A DNA stretch of 64,000 nt from Deinococcus psychrotolerans (GTDB lineage: Bacteria > Deinococcota > Deinococci > Deinococcales > Deinococcaceae). The DNA is taken from assembly GCF_003860465.1 (NCBI RefSeq), contig NZ_CP034183.1:310001-374000 (forward strand), read 5' to 3'. The notes below the pieces were generated by a model, which searched no databases, was not told the DNA's origin, and saw only the letters and a program-made list of their open reading frames with translations. The position numbers and the translations under genes were made by a program. Shown in pieces: positions 61,018 to 64,000 of this stretch (position 1 is its first letter; every line of letters starts with the position of its first letter).

Positions 61018-62640
61018 TCACAGAAACACCGAACATGCTTGCTCCAAATTCACGAACACCTCCACGATCTGCGGATCGAACTGGCTGCCCGCGCAGCGTT
61101 CAAGCTCGGCCAGCGCTTCCGACTGGGGCCAGGCCCGTTTGTAGGGCCGCTCGCTGACCAGCGCGTCGTAAACGTCCACCACGCTGAAGATGCGGGCCAG
61201 CAGCGGAATCGCCTCACCTGCCAGCCGATCTGGATACCCAGAGCCGTCCCAGCGCTCATGGTGATGGCGCACCACTTCCCTGACCGCACGCGGCACAAAC
61301 ACCTCGTCCCGGAGCATGTCGTCTCCGACCACCACATGGCGCTGCATCAGCCGCCGCTCCGCCGCCGTCAATTCACCGGGCTTACGCAGTACGTCGTCAC
61401 CCACCGCCACCTTGCCGATGTCGTGCAGGTAAGCACCCCAGCGCAGATGCTGCAAGTCTTCTGGCGACTGCCCCAGCGCTTCCCCCAGTTGCAGCGCCAG
61501 CGTGGTGACACGGTCGGTGTGGCCGAAGGTATCGCCGTCACGGCCTTCGAGCACCCGGCCCAGCGCCCGTAAAGCCGCTTCGCGCGTCTGATGCAGATAT
61601 TCAAGTCCGGCGGCGCGTTCCAGCGCTTGATCGATGCGGGCCGCGACCATGCCGAGCAGGGTCATGATTTCGCCGGGGGCTTCGTGACGGTGACGGGTAT
61701 GCATCAGGCCGATCACGCCCACGACCTGCCCGCGTGAACGCAGCGGCGCGGCGGCGGCGGTGTAAATGCTGTGAACACGTGCGCCGCTCCAGCTCATGTA
61801 ATCGGGCACCAACTGCGGGCTGCCGGTTCGCAACACCTCCGCCACCAGGCCCGCCGGTGGATGCGGCTCGCGTAACTGGGCAGCGCTGGGTGGGCCCTCA
61901 TACTCTTCACCCTCCAGCACCGTCAAGGTGGCTTGCCCCTGGGAATCGATGCCGAACACCGCTCCGGAAGTAAACCCACTCACTTCAATAAGCGCTTGCA
62001 AAGCCAGCCGGGCAATCTCTTCAGGCCGGGTCAGGCGGTCGAGCTCCGGCGTCAGGGTGGCGAGGCGCTCGAATTGCCGCGCGGTGACCTGAGCGTGTTC
62101 GAGCGCCAGCCAGCGGCTGTAGGCCACTCCAGCCGCCTGTCCCAGCAGCAGCAGCGCCAGAGCGTCTGCCGCGTCCAGCCGCTCTGGGCTGTCGGTGGTA
62201 TCGGCAGACAGCACGCCCAGCACCTGACCTTCCGGGTCGAGCAGCGGCACTCCCAGGTACATACCCGCCTGAGCACGCCCAGAGACGAAATACGCCTCGG
62301 CTATGTCCTGCGCCCGCTCAACGCTCTGCACCTCGCCCGAGTCAAAGACCCGCCAGCCCAGCGCCTCACCGCGCCTCAACTGCCGTCCGGTGGCCTCCTC
62401 GGCCAGATGACCGCTGGCGGCGACCACTTCCAACACGTCCAGCCCGGGCCGGTGCAGCAGCACCATCGAGGTGGTAGCCCGCGTGATCTCCAGCGCCAGA
62501 CTGACGCAGCGCCGAAAGACATCCTCGGAAGACTGGGCCAGCAGCACCACTGTCTGCGCCTCCACACCGGGCTTGGGACGGTGCGGCCCGGAGGAGCGGT
62601 GCCGATTCGGGGCGGCAGACTTGACGAGGGTAGATTTCAA
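61018..62640 (-). CDS. HD-GYP phosphodiesterase with two GAF-like domains
   Basis: I choose TTG 62640, with GGGAGG 6 nt upstream, giving 540 residues; the frame above it has no ribosome-binding site. Two GAF-like sensor domains (about residues 20-180 and 190-340) precede the HD-GYP domain, which has HDIGK and HHHERWDGSGYPD with the metal-binding histidines. It would hydrolyse c-di-GMP to pGpG or GMP on a signal. A TATACT box on this strand lies about 75 nt upstream of the start. The GGDEF gene follows in the same transcript. Confidence 0.92.
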   Translation of the reverse strand: MKSTLVKSAAPNRHRSSGPHRPKPGVEAQTVVLLAQSSEDVFRRCVSLALEITRATTSMVLLHRPGLDVLEVVAASGHLAEEATGRQLRRGEALGWRVFDSGEVQSVERAQDIAEAYFVSGRAQAGMYLGVPLLDPEGQVLGVLSADTTDSPERLDAADALALLLLGQAAGVAYSRWLALEHAQVTARQFERLATLTPELDRLTRPEEIARLALQALIEVSGFTSGAVFGIDSQGQATLTVLEGEEYEGPPSAAQLREPHPPAGLVAEVLRTGSPQLVPDYMSWSGARVHSIYTAAAAPLRSRGQVVGVIGLMHTRHRHEAPGEIMTLLGMVAARIDQALERAAGLEYLHQTREAALRALGRVLEGRDGDTFGHTDRVTTLALQLGEALGQSPEDLQHLRWGAYLHDIGKVAVGDDVLRKPGELTAAERRLMQRHVVVGDDMLRDEVFVPRAVREVVRHHHERWDGSGYPDRLAGEAIPLLARIFSVVDVYDALVSERPYKRAWPQSEALAELERCAGSQFDPQIVEVFVNLEQACSVFL

Positions 62641-62848
62641 GTCCGCCTCCCTTGCCGTGTCCGGCAGAGCCGTTGACCCACACAAAAGAAGAAAAAGCGG
62701 CGAGGCATTGGCCCCAGTATACGTGTGCCATCTTACAGGCTTCTCATTGTGAAGACAGGTCAATTCACTCGGAAGGGTGGGCCGAAAAACAAACAGGTGA
62801 TTTGTCTCTCTCCCCAGAAAATGAAGTTTGTCTTGTGCTGGAGCGACT

Positions 62849-64000
62849 TTACCCGCGAATCCGCTCCAGCAGGGCTGTATACCGCTCGTCTTTTTGCTTG
62901 CTCGCTGCTCTCACCCAGGCGCTCTGCGACCCTACGCTGACAAATCTTTCTTTGGCCCGCGTCAGGGCGGTGTAGGCGAGGTTGCGTGAGAGCATCGGCA
63001 TGTGGGCTTCGTGCAGCACACCCAGCACCGTGTCCCACTCGCTGCCCTGAGCGCGGTGGACGGTGAGCGCGTAGCCGAGTTGCAAATTGAACAGTTCGGC
63101 CCCGGCGAGTTCCACCACGTTGCCGTCAAAGTCCACCTGTAACTTGCCCCGGTCTTCGCGCAAGACGGTGCCCAGCGTGCCGTTAAAAACCTCATTCTGA
63201 TAATCGTTTTTGGTCTGCACCACGATGTCGCCCGCCCGCGCTTCGCCGTCGGCAATCCGGACGCCGCCCACTCCAGGATTAAAAATGCCCTGCAAATGGT
63301 GGTTGAGCGTCTCCACTCCCAGCGGCCCTTTGCGCATCGGGGTCAGCACCTGCACCTTGCCGGGGCCGCCGAGTTCGCGCACCAGCAGGGCTACCCGCCG
63401 TGCCCCCACGTCGGCGTCGGTGGCCACAAAGTGCAATTCGGCTGGCCCCCACTCCGGCGCTTTGCCACTGAGTAGGCCGTGCGCTGCCTGAATAATCGGA
63501 TTTTTGGCGGCCTGCCGGTAGACCTGTGAGAGCCGAATAGTGGGCGCAACCTGCGTGATGGCGTGCAGCGGCAATCCGGCGTCCACTGGGGGCAACTGGT
63601 CGGTGTCGCCCACCAGCAGCACCCGCGCTCCCGGCGACACGGCATTGAGGAGGCTCAGCATCAGAGCGTCGCCGCACATGCTCACCTCGTCCACGATAAT
63701 CAGGTCGTAGGGCGCAGGTTCGAGGTGGTTGTGCCTGAAGCCCTCCGGCCCGTAACCGAGCAAGCGGTGAATGGTGCTCGCACTCCGGCCCGTGACCTCG
63801 CCCAGCCGCCGCGCCGCTTTGCCGGTGGGGGCGCACAATCCCACTTCCAGGTCGAGCGATTCGGCGAGGTCGGCCACTGCCCGCGTGGTGGTGCTTTTGC
63901 CGGTGCCGGGGCCGCCGGTCAGCACCACCAGCCGGTTATCTTCTAAGAGGTGTAGCACGGTGGCCTGCTCCTCGGACAGCCCCTTGTCCGCGCCTCCCGG
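62849..64000 (-). CDS. recD2: RecD2-type DNA helicase (partial, N-terminus outside window)
   Basis: The frame is open to the right edge, so the apparent start at 63958 is internal; 383 C-terminal residues are seen. Helicase motifs of superfamily 1B: I (TGGPGTGKSTTTRAV), Ia (APTGKAARRL), II (LIIVDEVSM), III (LLVGDTDQLPPV), then the SH3-like insertion, V (ALTVHRAQGSEWDTV) and VI (YTALTRAKERF). In D. radiodurans RecD2 unwinds DNA 5' to 3' without RecBC and contributes to DNA repair. The N-terminal extension that defines RecD2 would lie outside this window. Confidence 0.93.
   Translation of the reverse strand, partial: PGGADKGLSEEQATVLHLLEDNRLVVLTGGPGTGKSTTTRAVADLAESLDLEVGLCAPTGKAARRLGEVTGRSASTIHRLLGYGPEGFRHNHLEPAPYDLIIVDEVSMCGDALMLSLLNAVSPGARVLLVGDTDQLPPVDAGLPLHAITQVAPTIRLSQVYRQAAKNPIIQAAHGLLSGKAPEWGPAELHFVATDADVGARRVALLVRELGGPGKVQVLTPMRKGPLGVETLNHHLQGIFNPGVGGVRIADGEARAGDIVVQTKNDYQNEVFNGTLGTVLREDRGKLQVDFDGNVVELAGAELFNLQLGYALTVHRAQGSEWDTVLGVLHEAHMPMLSRNLAYTALTRAKERFVSVGSQSAWVRAASKQKDERYTALLERIRG

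Noticed and set aside
62849..63958. A complete 369-residue helicase starting at 63958
   Set aside because: The frame continues in good homology to the window edge, so the gene is a partial RecD2-type helicase.

Overview
The window comes from a GC-rich bacterium of the genus Deinococcus or a close relative. The evidence is a Ro60-type RNA-binding protein (Rsr) beside Y-RNA-like elements, a Thermus/Deinococcus-style tandem glutamate dehydrogenase pair, an SdrP/DdrI-type CRP regulator, an EF-P with arginine at its tip, a RecD2-type helicase, and many genes whose start codon lies only 5-7 nt after a TANNNT -10 box (leaderless transcription). All product names are my own reading of the sequence; no database search was possible.

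Layout. 1-2740 (minus): a peptide-type solute-binding protein followed by an M20 amidohydrolase that runs off the left edge. 2955-9311 (plus): polyprenyl diphosphate synthase, gdhA-gdhB, an AbrB/VapC-type toxin-antitoxin pair and two poorly characterised conserved proteins. 9455-12392: phosphate acetyltransferase, an uncharacterised gene and a stand-alone Lrp/AsnC sensor domain. 12399-17874: a SARP/BTAD-AAA-TPR regulator flanked by two genes that carry the same 11-bp-period direct repeat in front of their -10 boxes. 18042-20771: efp, accB, accC. 20876-23463: a truncated methyltransferase, then a MoxR ATPase and VWA metallopeptidase-like pair on the minus strand. 23772-28544: a membrane Fe-S oxidoreductase with an odd Trp/Lys-repeat tail, an Rrf2 regulator and pyrD. 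28596-34569 (minus): an HNH protein, a CRP-family regulator, gyrA and a type II restriction-modification operon of SinI type. 34863-36432: a small membrane protein, an ECF sigma factor and its anti-sigma factor. 36517-45202: truB, a DoxX-like protein, a glycosyltransferase with a polytopic membrane partner, coaE, a LysR regulator, a YkgJ-type protein, a secreted nuclease and a GNAT enzyme.

The most unusual stretch is 45296-45863, just upstream of rsr. It is a noncoding cluster of structured RNAs. It contains a Y-RNA-like hairpin with the bulged helix typical of Ro-binding sites, a second related element, a 72-nt tRNA-like fold, and a complete tRNA-like gene (encoded CCA) whose anticodon arm carries a 55-nt insert containing the same bulged helix. 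It can be read as a tRNA/Y-RNA chimera.

47716-58496 holds nhaA, an RsmC-like methyltransferase, a cytochrome c, an alpha/beta hydrolase, an ABC-2 exporter operon, a truncated haemoglobin coupled to an amidohydrolase, sthA and an ABM monooxygenase. 58684-64000 holds a lipoprotein, a GGDEF and HD-GYP pair for c-di-GMP turnover, and the C-terminal part of a RecD2-type helicase cut by the right edge.

Two window-wide signals stand out. GGWCC, the likely target of the restriction-modification system, is almost absent: four sites were found by eye where base composition predicts a couple of hundred. Leaderless -10 boxes are used by at least sixteen genes.
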